Shown here in pieces: positions 1 through 6,544 of a DNA stretch of 7,039 bases. Each line of letters starts with the position of its first letter. The stretch's first letter is position 1. The notes beneath the pieces were generated by a model. That model did no database searches. It was not told where the DNA came from and saw nothing but the letters and a program-made list of their open reading frames with translations. Origin of the DNA: Mogibacterium sp. (GTDB lineage Bacteria; Bacillota; Clostridia; Peptostreptococcales; Anaerovoracaceae); the NCBI GenBank assembly GCA_017434685.1, contig JAFREV010000040.1, positions 1 to 7,039 of the forward strand. Direction: 5' to 3'. The position numbers were made by a program, and so were the translations under genes.

Positions 1-1637
1 ACATCTACAATATGGACGTAGTTGTAATTCCGACAAACAGACCTATCGCAAGAAACGATATGGACGACTCTGTATATGCACATCAGAGCGGAAAATATAA
101 AGCGATAGTTGAAAAGGTAGTAAGCGCGCACGAGACAGGACAGCCTGTTCTGGTAGGTACGATTTCAATTGAGATTTCCGAGCTCATTTCCGGCATGCTC
201 AAAAAACGCGGCGTCAAGCATAATGTATTGAACGCCAAGCACCATGAACAGGAAGCCGAGATAGTCGCTGAGGCAGGACGCCTCGGAGCCGTCACGATTG
301 CGACCAATATGGCCGGCCGTGGTACGGATATCATACTCGGAGGTAACCCTGAGTTCGAGGCACGCAAACAAATGCGCAAGGACGGATATACACCGGAGCA
401 GATTTCGTTTGCCACGGGATTTGAGAAATCCGACGATCCTGAGATGCTCGAAGCCAGAGAGAAATTCCAGTCCCTGCATGAGCAGATAAAAGAAGAGCGT
501 GCGGGCGAGCAACAGAAAGTAATCGACCTCGGAGGACTATGCATAGTCGGCACCGAGCGTCACGAATCAAGACGTATAGATAACCAGCTCCGCGGACGTT
601 CCGGACGTCAAGGAGACCCGGGAACTACCCAGTTCTTCATCTCACTCGAAGACGACCTGATGAGACTCTTCGGCGGAGAGAGAATGCAGCACGTGCTCGA
701 GAGAGTCGGTGTGGGAGATGACGAGCCGCTCGAAGCGGGAATGCTTTCGCGCTCAATTGAAGGAGCACAGAAAAAGGTCGAGGGTAAAAACTTCTCGATT
801 CGTAAATATGTACTTCAGTACGACAATGTCATGAACAAACAGCGTGAGATAATCTACGATCAGAGACGTATGGTTCTTGACGGTGAAGATGTATCCGACT
901 ACATCAAAAATATGACATATGAACTCATCGACGGCATCATCGATCCGGTCGTTCTCGAGTCAAAATATGCAGAGGAATGGGATCTCAAGAGAATCACCGA
1001 CGGACTCGAGCAGATTACGCCTGCTTTCCGCGGCAGACTCAAAATAGATGACGAATACAAAAGGAGCCTCGATGAGGACAAATTAAGAGAAGACATCAAG
1101 CGCATCTTTGATGAGATGTATGCGGAAAAGGAAGCCGAAATCGGCGAAGAGCAGATGAGAGAAGTTGAGCGAATGATTCTCCTCCGCGTTGTAGATAATC
1201 GCTGGATGGATCACATCGACGCTATGGATCAGCTCAAAGACGGTATCGGACTCCGAGGTTACGGACAGCAGGATCCTGCGGTTGCTTATGCTCAAGAGGG
1301 CTTCTCCATGTTTGAAGAACTCATCGCGGACATCAGAGAAGAGACCGTCAAGTTCTGCTACAACGTAACAGTAACAACAAGAACCGAGAGAAGAAATGTT
1401 GTGAGTGGAAAGACATCAGCAGCCAAGGAAGAGTACAAAGATGACGAAGCTGCAAGACAGGCCGCTCAGCAGAGAGCGCAGGGACGCGGAGGCGATATGC
1501 CGGCTGCGGCACCTAAAGCAGATAAAACCGGCAAACAGGAAACCATACGCCGCGACATGCCTAAGGTCGGGCGTAACGATCCATGTCCATGCGGCTCCGG
1601 CAAGAAGTATAAAAACTGCTGCGGTAAAAACGCATAA
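1..1637 (+). CDS. secA: Preprotein translocase ATPase SecA, C-terminal part (5' end cut by window)
   Basis: SecA is the cytoplasmic ATPase that drives unfolded preproteins through the SecYEG channel. The reading frame is open from base 3, where the codons before the first ATG already read IYN, so the gene continues off the left edge; by comparison with the usual 800-900 residues, roughly the first 350-400 are missing. The visible 544 codons hold the second nucleotide-binding domain with helicase motif V (ATNMAGRGTDI, 300-332) and the arginine-finger motif VI (QLRGRSGRQGD, 585-617), then the helical scaffold (YVLQYDNVMNKQRE, from about 807), the two-helix finger (RVVDNRWMDHIDAMDQLKDG, about 1185-1245), a charged Ala/Gln-rich linker, and the C-terminal zinc-binding tail (CPCGSGKKYKNCC; CxC at 1584-1592, CC at 1617-1622) that in known SecAs contacts SecB or ribosome/lipids. 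Ends with TAA. No clear terminator follows, so read-through into the next gene is possible. Confidence 0.98.
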   Translation, partial: IYNMDVVVIPTNRPIARNDMDDSVYAHQSGKYKAIVEKVVSAHETGQPVLVGTISIEISELISGMLKKRGVKHNVLNAKHHEQEAEIVAEAGRLGAVTIATNMAGRGTDIILGGNPEFEARKQMRKDGYTPEQISFATGFEKSDDPEMLEAREKFQSLHEQIKEERAGEQQKVIDLGGLCIVGTERHESRRIDNQLRGRSGRQGDPGTTQFFISLEDDLMRLFGGERMQHVLERVGVGDDEPLEAGMLSRSIEGAQKKVEGKNFSIRKYVLQYDNVMNKQREIIYDQRRMVLDGEDVSDYIKNMTYELIDGIIDPVVLESKYAEEWDLKRITDGLEQITPAFRGRLKIDDEYKRSLDEDKLREDIKRIFDEMYAEKEAEIGEEQMREVERMILLRVVDNRWMDHIDAMDQLKDGIGLRGYGQQDPAVAYAQEGFSMFEELIADIREETVKFCYNVTVTTRTERRNVVSGKTSAAKEEYKDDEAARQAAQQRAQGRGGDMPAAAPKADKTGKQETIRRDMPKVGRNDPCPCGSGKKYKNCCGKNA

Positions 1638-1697
1638 AAGTTTCTATATTGCTGCTCTTATCGAAACAGAAGCACTTTAGATTAAAAAGGAGAAGAA

Positions 1698-1979
1698 ATG
1701 GTAGCTATATTGATAGTAATTGTACTGATTTTGGCGGCATTCGTGCTGATGACCTATAATTCTCTGACAAAGGAGAAAAACCGCATTGAACTTGCGGAAG
1801 TTGAACTCAGAAAATACGAAGAGTCGGGAACTGCAGAGGATATCGACAACGCAAAGAAGTACCTTGCAGCGGTTCTCAGAGACTATAACACCAAGGTTGA
1901 GAGATTTCCGACCAGCCTGGTTGCGGAGATGTTCAATTTCCCTAAGATGCACAGCGAAGGTTTCGACGAAGGGCTGTAG
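1698..1979 (+). CDS. Short LemA-like membrane protein (central helices absent)
   Basis: A 93-residue protein with an N-terminal hydrophobic segment (residues 3-18) followed at once by YNSL (20-23), the same layout as the membrane anchor and first helix start of LemA proteins. Residues 62-81 (DYNTKVERFPTSLVAEMFNF) match the characteristic end of LemA, where a YNT...FP..L/IA..F.F pattern closes the last long helix. What is missing is the middle: full LemA proteins run to about 180-200 residues and carry a RRxDLIPNLV-type segment and two further long helices; here a charged helical stretch (24-42) runs into a short SGTAED turn and then directly into the final helix. The start is fixed by AGGAG at 1688-1692, five bases upstream of the ATG. 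It lies 60 bases after secA and 54 before a DUF2207 gene, the usual partner of LemA. The function of LemA is poorly defined; this is a family assignment by motif, not a functional one. Confidence 0.72.
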   Translation: MVAILIVIVLILAAFVLMTYNSLTKEKNRIELAEVELRKYEESGTAEDIDNAKKYLAAVLRDYNTKVERFPTSLVAEMFNFPKMHSEGFDEGL

Positions 1980-2033
1980 GAAGAACCACAGAATCTATAC
2001 ATATCATTTTTTGACAGAAACGGAGAATAAACT

Positions 2034-3983
2034 ATGAACGGGGCTTCGTTTAATAAGAATATTGGACGCAGAATCGCCGCATTGTTTGCGGCGGTATGCG
2101 TTTGCGTTCTCATGTGGCCGTGGGGCTTTTCGGACAGTGCAGCGTATGCTTCGGATAACACCATGTATACGACTGACTATGAGGTCAATGTCAATGTAAA
2201 TGAAAACAACTCCTATAATTTCGAGGAGAAACTTACGATTGATTACAGAACGCCTCATCATGGAATTTACAGATACATTCCGATCAATGGTAGCAGAATC
2301 TCCGGAATCAAAGTTCCGGGTTATGAGTACGAAGCATATTCTCAAAACGGCTACAATGTCATCAAAATCGGAAGCGGCAGCTATACGCTAACCGGTGAAA
2401 ACGACTATCTCATCAATTACACGCTTTCACTGTACGATGACGAGAATACCGAAAAGGACATGCTCCTGATTAACCTTATTCCGACTGATTGGGAAACGGA
2501 TATCGCTAGAGCGCACGGAACGGTAATACTTCCTAAAGATACCGACCTCAGCAAAGTCGAGGTTTACTCCGGATCATACGGCACAGAGGGCAACGAAGAC
2601 CACGTGCTTCTCAAAACCGACGAGGGCACACGAAGAATTATGTATTCCGTAAGCAATTTGCCGGCACATCACGGAATCACCATAACGGCGGAACTCCCGG
2701 AAGGCTATTGGGTAGGTGCGCCGGAATTCGGAAAACTGAGTCCGTGGAACTTCTTTATGGCATTGCTCGGCCCTGTGGGCGCAGTGCTGCTATGGTATCT
2801 CTACGGCAGGGATAAACACATGGTCAAAACTCTTGAGTTCTACCCGCCAGAAGGTCTGTCTCCGGGAGAAATCGGATACATTATCGACGGCAAAGCAGAC
2901 AAAGAAGATATCGTTTCGACCATCGTATACCTCGCAGACAAGGGATATATGACTATAGAAGAAAAAACGACAGACAGCTACATCTTTACCGCGATTGCAG
3001 AGCCGGGTATGGATGAACCTTCGTATGTAAGGACCATATACAAAGGAATATTCAAAGACGGACAGAGAAATGTTGCAGAAAGCACCAATCTCGGAACAGG
3101 GTTCGGCAGAAAGTTCCAGCAGGCGACTCAGCAGCTCGCGTCCATGTACAAAGGTCCGCAGTCCATCAACAGGCCTGAGTCCAGGACTGCCAGAATTGGT
3201 GCGGCATTTGCCGCCATTATGCCGGCTTATGCGTTCACATCGTGGATAAGCTCCTACGGCGGCGAGGACAGGATGTTTGCATTTATATGGGCGGCATGTC
3301 ACATCCTCATATCCACAGCCATAATGTGCTCTGTATATGATCGCATCAGATCCACCAGCAAGGTCAAGACAGTACTTAAGACACTTGCTGCAATCTGGTT
3401 CTTCACTATAGGACTTGTGCTTCTGCCTGCTAGCGCACCGCTTGAACTGGGGTCGGCAACACGCGGAGTCGGTAAACTCCTGATTATGTCGGGATTCCTC
3501 TTTGTAGGCACTCTCGTGGCCATATTCTTCTCCGTCATATCCATCGCGAAGACGGACAGATATACGGACCTGCTCGGAAGAACGCTCGGATTCAGAGATT
3601 TCATCAAGACTGCAGAACTGGATAAAATACAGGAACTCGTAGAAGAAGACCCTGAGTACTTCTATCACATCATTCCGTATGCATATGTATTCGGGCTGAC
3701 CAACAAATGGATTAAACACTTTGAAAATATACCTGTCGTACAGCCTACTTGGTATGTGGGAAGCGGCGGACGATTCGACTACTTCGACGGCTATATGATG
3801 GGACGAATGATGAGCAACTGCTCGCACAGCGTAGCCAACAACATCGTAATTCCGGCACCGCCTTCAAGCGGAGGAAGCGGCTGGAGCGGCGGTTCCGGCG
3901 GCGGCTGGAGCGGCGGAGGCGGCTTCAGCGGAGGCGGATTCTCCGGTGGCGGCATCGGCGGCGGCGGAGGCGGCGGATGGTAA
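2034..3983 (+). CDS. DUF2207 (YciQ-like) membrane protein with glycine-rich C-terminus
   Basis: 649 residues. An N-terminal signal peptide is evident: basic residues at 8-13, a hydrophobic core at 14-30 and a likely cleavage after AYA (37-39). The extracytoplasmic part (about 40-235) has the DUF2207 style (YEVNVNVNENNSYNFEEKLT, then HHGIYRYIPI). A transmembrane helix at about 240-257 is followed by the family hallmark FYPPEGLSPGEIGYIIDG and a small winged-helix-like region (IVSTIVYLADKGYMTIEE). Four more hydrophobic segments lie at about 388-406, 414-434, 447-465 and 482-504, then GFRDFIKTAE and EDPEYFYHIIPYAYVFGL, typical of the cytoplasmic C-terminal part. The last 37 residues (613-649) are Gly/Ser/Trp/Phe only, apart from one Ile, as in many members. 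GGAG at 2022-2025 sets the start, eight bases before ATG. The family has no firmly established biochemical role; adjacency to a LemA-like gene suggests a joint envelope function. The stop overlaps the next gene by seven bases. Confidence 0.9.
   Translation: MNGASFNKNIGRRIAALFAAVCVCVLMWPWGFSDSAAYASDNTMYTTDYEVNVNVNENNSYNFEEKLTIDYRTPHHGIYRYIPINGSRISGIKVPGYEYEAYSQNGYNVIKIGSGSYTLTGENDYLINYTLSLYDDENTEKDMLLINLIPTDWETDIARAHGTVILPKDTDLSKVEVYSGSYGTEGNEDHVLLKTDEGTRRIMYSVSNLPAHHGITITAELPEGYWVGAPEFGKLSPWNFFMALLGPVGAVLLWYLYGRDKHMVKTLEFYPPEGLSPGEIGYIIDGKADKEDIVSTIVYLADKGYMTIEEKTTDSYIFTAIAEPGMDEPSYVRTIYKGIFKDGQRNVAESTNLGTGFGRKFQQATQQLASMYKGPQSINRPESRTARIGAAFAAIMPAYAFTSWISSYGGEDRMFAFIWAACHILISTAIMCSVYDRIRSTSKVKTVLKTLAAIWFFTIGLVLLPASAPLELGSATRGVGKLLIMSGFLFVGTLVAIFFSVISIAKTDRYTDLLGRTLGFRDFIKTAELDKIQELVEEDPEYFYHIIPYAYVFGLTNKWIKHFENIPVVQPTWYVGSGGRFDYFDGYMMGRMMSNCSHSVANNIVIPAPPSSGGSGWSGGSGGGWSGGGGFSGGGFSGGGIGGGGGGGW
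3870..3980 (+). repeat. Low-complexity GGC/GGA/AGC repeat encoding the Gly-rich tail
   Basis: A run of imperfect GGCGGA/AGCGGC units encodes the glycine-rich end of the DUF2207 protein as repeated short blocks of the form SGGG followed by Trp, Phe or Ile. It is markedly more G/C-rich than its surroundings. Such simple repeats can change length by slippage. Because the downstream gene's ribosome binding site and start codon are made from the last units, length changes in multiples of three would keep both, while other changes would alter the DUF2207 stop. Confidence 0.85.
3966..3970 (+). promoter_or_regulatory. Ribosome binding site of the SGNH hydrolase, inside Gly codons of the upstream gene
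   Basis: GGAGG lies six bases before the ATG at 3977 and is read in the upstream frame as part of the polyglycine tail. It decides the start of the hydrolase: the ATG at 3977 places the GDS nucleophile motif at residues 10-12, the usual position. The seven-base overlap with the upstream TAA (3981-3983) suggests translational coupling. The many other GGAGG/GGCGG elements in the repeat are further away and less well placed. Confidence 0.65.
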
Positions 3984-4681
3984 GAAATAAAATTCTCGTT
4001 TTCGGCGACAGCATCACATACGGACAGCGAGACCTCGAGATGGGCGGCTGGGTAAACCGCCTGAAACTCGCCTTGGCACATGACAGCTCAATTACGAGTT
4101 GCCATGTGTTTAATATGGGAATTTCCGGCCAGAGCACCACGGAGATACTCGAGAGAATGGAGCGCGAGTGCAAAGGCAGGGTGCTGGATGATGCAAACAA
4201 CATCATAGTGATTGCAGCCGGAATTAACGACACGCAGATAATCGGTGGAGAGGTTGTAAATGATGAGGATGCGTTCAGTGAGAATGTCAGAGCCCTCATA
4301 GAGACTGCAAAGAATCTTACGGACAAAGTCATATATCTCGGGCTTACTCCTGTCGACGAATCCCGCACCAATCCCGTCACATGGGACAGAAGCAGGATAT
4401 GGAAAAGCGAGCTTGTCGAAAGATACGATAATATAATCTCCGAGATTTGCAGCGAGATGGGCGTGCGATACGTATATGTGTATGATCAAATAGATCCGAC
4501 GACCAACGAAGACGGGCTTCATCCGTCAGAAGCAGGCCACGTTGTTCTTGCTGAGATAATGGGCAATGTAATATACGACTATCTGAAAAAGGCAAGCGTA
4601 GTTGCGCGGATATCGAAAAGCAATGACGGGGGACTTTTGAGGAAAATGTTACATATAGGACAAAAATATAAAAAAATGTAA
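3977..4681 (+). CDS. SGNH/GDSL-family hydrolase (esterase/lipase type)
   Basis: 234 residues with all the landmark blocks of SGNH hydrolases: block I FGDSIT with the nucleophile Ser12; block II Gly48 in NMGISGQST; block III GIND (82-85) with the oxyanion Asn84; block V DGLHP with catalytic Asp179 and His182. Family members cleave ester bonds in lipids, acylated sugars, peptidoglycan O-acetyl groups or thioesters; the substrate cannot be read from the sequence. There is no signal peptide, so it is probably cytoplasmic unless carried otherwise. The start at 3977 is chosen because it sits six bases after GGAGG and because the frame upstream of it only encodes an Arg-rich out-of-frame reading of the glycine repeat. 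It overlaps the DUF2207 stop by seven bases, so the two are probably co-translated. The C-terminal 25 residues are basic and lie beyond the usual fold; their codons carry the left arm and most of an inverted repeat that also covers the stop codon. Confidence 0.9.
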   Translation: MVRNKILVFGDSITYGQRDLEMGGWVNRLKLALAHDSSITSCHVFNMGISGQSTTEILERMERECKGRVLDDANNIIVIAAGINDTQIIGGEVVNDEDAFSENVRALIETAKNLTDKVIYLGLTPVDESRTNPVTWDRSRIWKSELVERYDNIISEICSEMGVRYVYVYDQIDPTTNEDGLHPSEAGHVVLAEIMGNVIYDYLKKASVVARISKSNDGGLLRKMLHIGQKYKKM

Positions 4682-4687
4682 CATTTT
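4643..4687. repeat. Perfect 12-bp inverted repeat of two self-palindromic 9-mers spanning the hydrolase stop
   Basis: AAAATGTTACAT at 4643-4654 is the exact reverse complement of ATGTAACATTTT at 4676-4687, with a 21-base A/T-rich loop between. Each arm also contains a near-perfect palindrome on its own, ATGT-T-ACAT (4646-4654) and ATGT-A-ACAT (4676-4684), 30 bases centre to centre. The right arm runs into six T residues (4684-4689), so a weak, A/T-rich, possibly bidirectional terminator is one reading. The alternative is a pair of operator sites: a TATAAA hexamer at 4667-4672, between them, could be a -10 element, although no good -35 is seen. The repeat itself is certain; its role is inference. 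Confidence 0.75.
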
Positions 4688-4731
4688 TTGCGAAACTCCT
4701 TTTTGGGCGGAGATTTTAGAGAGCGTTGAAA

Positions 4732-5373
4732 ATGAAGAAGTATATAATATTTGATTTCGATGGCACGATAGCCAATACAAATGACATAATAATCGAGTCC
4801 TGGCAGGCTACTTTCCGAAAATATCTCGGACACGAGCTTGCGGTCAGGGATATTGAGGCGACTTTCGGAGAGACTCTGAGACATACCATATCCTATATGA
4901 TTCCCGATGCGGAAATTGAGGAGGTCGTTGACCATTACAGAAAGTATCAGGAAGAGCACAACAAGGGCAAAGTATATGTGTTTCCGGGTGTAAGGGAACT
5001 GATGGATGAGCTTAGGGCAAAAGGCTGTAAGATTGGCATTGCGACTTCAAGGACGAGAAACAGTCTGACAAAATATATGAATGAACTCGGTATTGAAGGC
5101 TGTGTGGACGAGATAATAAGCGTGGAAGATGTATCGAAGCACAAACCGAATCCCGAGTCGGTCACTGCACTGCTCGATAAATTCGGCGGAACGCCGGATG
5201 AGGCCATTATGTTGGGCGATACGAAATTCGACGTGGGATGCGCACAGAACGCAGGCGTTGAAAGCGTACTTGTCGGATGGAGTCACTATGTTGATGAAGA
5301 ATCGATGGCAGCAGATGGCTATGAGCCTACATATCGAATCGCAGAACCGAGGGAACTCTTGGATTTAATATAA
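4732..5373 (+). CDS. HAD-superfamily hydrolase, PpaX/Gph-like phosphatase
   Basis: 213 residues, the normal size for subfamily IA HAD phosphatases. The four catalytic motifs are present: motif I DFDGT with nucleophile Asp8 and acid/base Asp10; motif II Thr105 in GIATSR; motif III Lys138 in KHKPNP; motif IV GDTKFD with Asp163 and Asp167 for Mg2+. Residues 13-80 form the helical cap domain. The opening NTNDIIIESW and the later YRKYQEEHN resemble the pyrophosphatase PpaX of Firmicutes, which removes pyrophosphate formed by HPr-Ser-P phosphorolysis; phosphoglycolate phosphatase is the other common assignment, and substrate cannot be fixed from sequence. The ATG at 4732 is preferred over an in-frame TTG at 4726, because the purine-rich GAGAG (4719-4723) lies eight bases before the ATG but only two before the TTG. 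The gene begins 50 bases after the hydrolase and ends 45 before prfB. Confidence 0.88.
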   Translation: MKKYIIFDFDGTIANTNDIIIESWQATFRKYLGHELAVRDIEATFGETLRHTISYMIPDAEIEEVVDHYRKYQEEHNKGKVYVFPGVRELMDELRAKGCKIGIATSRTRNSLTKYMNELGIEGCVDEIISVEDVSKHKPNPESVTALLDKFGGTPDEAIMLGDTKFDVGCAQNAGVESVLVGWSHYVDEESMAADGYEPTYRIAEPRELLDLI

Positions 5374-5374
5374 A

Positions 5375-5402
5375 GACGCGATAAATTGCAACTACGCGCG
5401 TC
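5375..5402. repeat. Short G/C-rich inverted repeat just upstream of the prfB ribosome binding site
   Basis: GACGCG (5375-5380) pairs with CGCGTC (5397-5402) around a 16-base loop; the right side also contains the 8-bp palindrome ACGCGCGT (5394-5401). It begins one base after the HAD stop codon and ends two bases before the prfB Shine-Dalgarno. No T run follows, so it does not look like an intrinsic terminator on this strand. It could be a processing or translational control element, or chance. Confidence 0.3.
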
Positions 5403-5404
5403 AA

Positions 5405-5411
5405 AAGGAGG
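5405..5411 (+). promoter_or_regulatory. Strong ribosome binding site of prfB
   Basis: AAGGAGG lies seven bases before the ATG at 5419. It matters because it fixes the true prfB start in the zero frame, upstream of the programmed frameshift; the next ATG in the main frame (5462) has no comparable site and would give a protein lacking its true N-terminus. Confidence 0.85.
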
Positions 5412-5418
5412 AAAAGAT

Positions 5419-6535
5419 ATGTTGCAGATTGATGAAATCAGAAGCCAACTTCCGGCTCTAAATGAGAAAGTCGCGGAAGTGGGAGGTTATCTTTGACCCG
5501 GCCGGGCTCAGAGAAAGAATTAAAAAACTTGAGGGCGAGAGTCTCAAAGAAGGTTTTTGGGACGATCAGAAAAGGGCTCAAAAAGTATTGAAGGAAAAGA
5601 AAGTGCTCGAGGACAGACTCGGCGCTTATGAGAAGCTCGAGAGCGGAATAGCCGAACTTCCCGAGCTCATTGAAATAGCCGAAGAACTCGGGGACGAAGA
5701 CGAACTGAAAGAAATCGAAAAGAACTTCGATGCACTGTCGGACGAACTTGAGGAACTCAGGACGCGTATGTTGCTGTCCGGAAAATACGACGCAAACGAT
5801 GCTATACTCAGCGTACACGCAGGTACGGGCGGAGTTGAAGCCAACGACTGGGCCGAGATGCTCGAAAGGATGTACCTCAGGTACTGCGAGAAGAAAGGTT
5901 TCAAAACCAAGATACTCGACAGGCAGGATGATGTGGATTACGGCATCAAAAGCACGACCATATATGTCGAGGGAGACAACGCCTACGGAATGCTTAAATC
6001 CGAAAATGGCGTTCACAGACTGGTCAGGATTTCCCCGTTTAATGCGATGGGTAAAAGACAGACATCGTTTGCCGCGGTGGAAGTGGTACCTGAGCTCGGA
6101 GATGATATAGAGGTCGAAATCAATCCGCAGGACTTGAAGATAGATACTTACAGATCGGGCGGTGCGGGAGGTCAGCATGTTAATACGACTGACTCGGCCG
6201 TCAGGATCACGCATCTTCCGACCGGCATAGTGGTTACCTGTCAGAATGAGAGATCTCAGATAATGAACAAAGAGGTCGCCATGAAGATACTCATCTCTAA
6301 ACTGACCAAGATTGCCGAGGATGCTCACAAGGAGAATCTCAACGAGATCAAGGGTGACCAGTCTCAGATAGGATGGGGCTCGCAAATCAGGAACTATGTC
6401 TTCCAACCGTACACTATGGTAAAGGATACCAGGACAGGTGCGGAGGTCGGCAATGTCGAAGCGGTCATGGACGGAGATCTCGATGTGTTCGTCAGAGCCA
6501 AACTGGCTCAGGATGCGAGTGAAGCAAATAAATAA
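5419..6535 (+). CDS. prfB: Peptide chain release factor 2 (RF2), expressed by programmed +1 frameshift
   Basis: RF2 recognises UGA and UAA stop codons and triggers peptide release in the ribosomal peptidyl-transferase centre. Translation begins at 5419 (MLQIDEIRSQ), runs 25 codons to CTT and meets an in-frame TGA at 5494-5496; a +1 shift skips T5494 and continues with GAC (5495-5497), giving 371 residues in all. In that numbering the stop-codon recognition tripeptide SPF is at 205-207 and the catalytic GGQ at 250-252, the same positions as in E. coli RF2, which supports both the start and the shift. The N-terminal part is a charged helical domain rich in Glu and Lys. Regulation is visible: when RF2 is scarce the TGA is read slowly, frameshifting rises and more RF2 is made. 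The gene is one of the most conserved markers here and shows no damage. Its TAA stop forms part of the ribosome binding site of the next gene. Confidence 0.97.
5481..5497 (+). promoter_or_regulatory. prfB programmed +1 frameshift site
   Basis: All three classical elements are present: an internal Shine-Dalgarno-like GGGAGG (5481-5486), then the slippery CTT codon (5491-5493), then TGA followed by C (5494-5497). The distance from the purine-rich block to CTT matches the known arrangement, in which base pairing with 16S rRNA pulls the ribosome forward by one. The skipped base is T5494. The element forms the RF2 autoregulatory loop and makes simple gene callers report prfB as starting late, at 5462. 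Confidence 0.96.
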
Positions 6536-6538
6536 GGA
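6534..6538 (+). promoter_or_regulatory. Ribosome binding site of the addB-like gene, overlapping the prfB stop
   Basis: AAGGA begins inside the TAA stop of prfB (6533-6535) and lies six bases before the ATG at 6545. The arrangement suggests that ribosomes finishing prfB help start the next gene. It supports 6545 as the start. Confidence 0.7.
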
Positions 6539-6544
6539 CCTCAG

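Noticed and set aside
1617..1634. CC instead of CH at the end of the SecA zinc motif as an anomaly
   Set aside because: Both CC and CH endings occur in SecA tails, and all four metal ligands are present, so there is nothing unusual here.
1638..1697. Possible terminator after secA (GTTTC...GAAAC and AAAGT...ACTTT pairings)
   Set aside because: The stems are only five base pairs, interrupted, and not followed by a T run. No terminator can be supported in this 60-base gap.
2011..2038. Promoter with exact TTGACA (2011-2016) and TATGAA (2033-2038) before DUF2207
   Set aside because: Spacing of 16 is acceptable, but the -10 would overlap the ATG and transcription would begin inside the coding region, missing the ribosome binding site. 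Probably a chance match in an A/T-rich gap.
2790..3827. Long minus-strand open frame of about 345 codons opposite the DUF2207 gene
   Set aside because: It lies entirely within a well-supported gene, its translation is rich in Cys, Ser, Arg and Tyr with no recognisable family pattern, and it has no convincing start signal. It is an antisense shadow.
3749..3976. N-terminal extension of the SGNH hydrolase frame
   Set aside because: The 76 extra codons are an Arg-rich, out-of-frame reading of the DUF2207 end and its glycine repeat. A good ribosome binding site and the normal GDS position place the start at 3977.
4726..4731. TTG start at 4726 for the HAD phosphatase
   Set aside because: It would add only two residues, and the purine-rich GAGAG is too close to it; the ATG at 4732 is better spaced and puts the DxDGT motif at its usual place near residue 8.
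5462..5494. prfB start at the ATG 5462 in the downstream frame
   Set aside because: It lacks a well-placed ribosome binding site and ignores the complete frameshift signal; the zero-frame start at 5419 gives the standard length and the standard SPF and GGQ positions.
5438..6406. Minus-strand open frame of about 322 codons opposite prfB
   Set aside because: Fully antisense to release factor 2, with no recognisable domain or ribosome binding site; it results from codon bias in the highly conserved gene.
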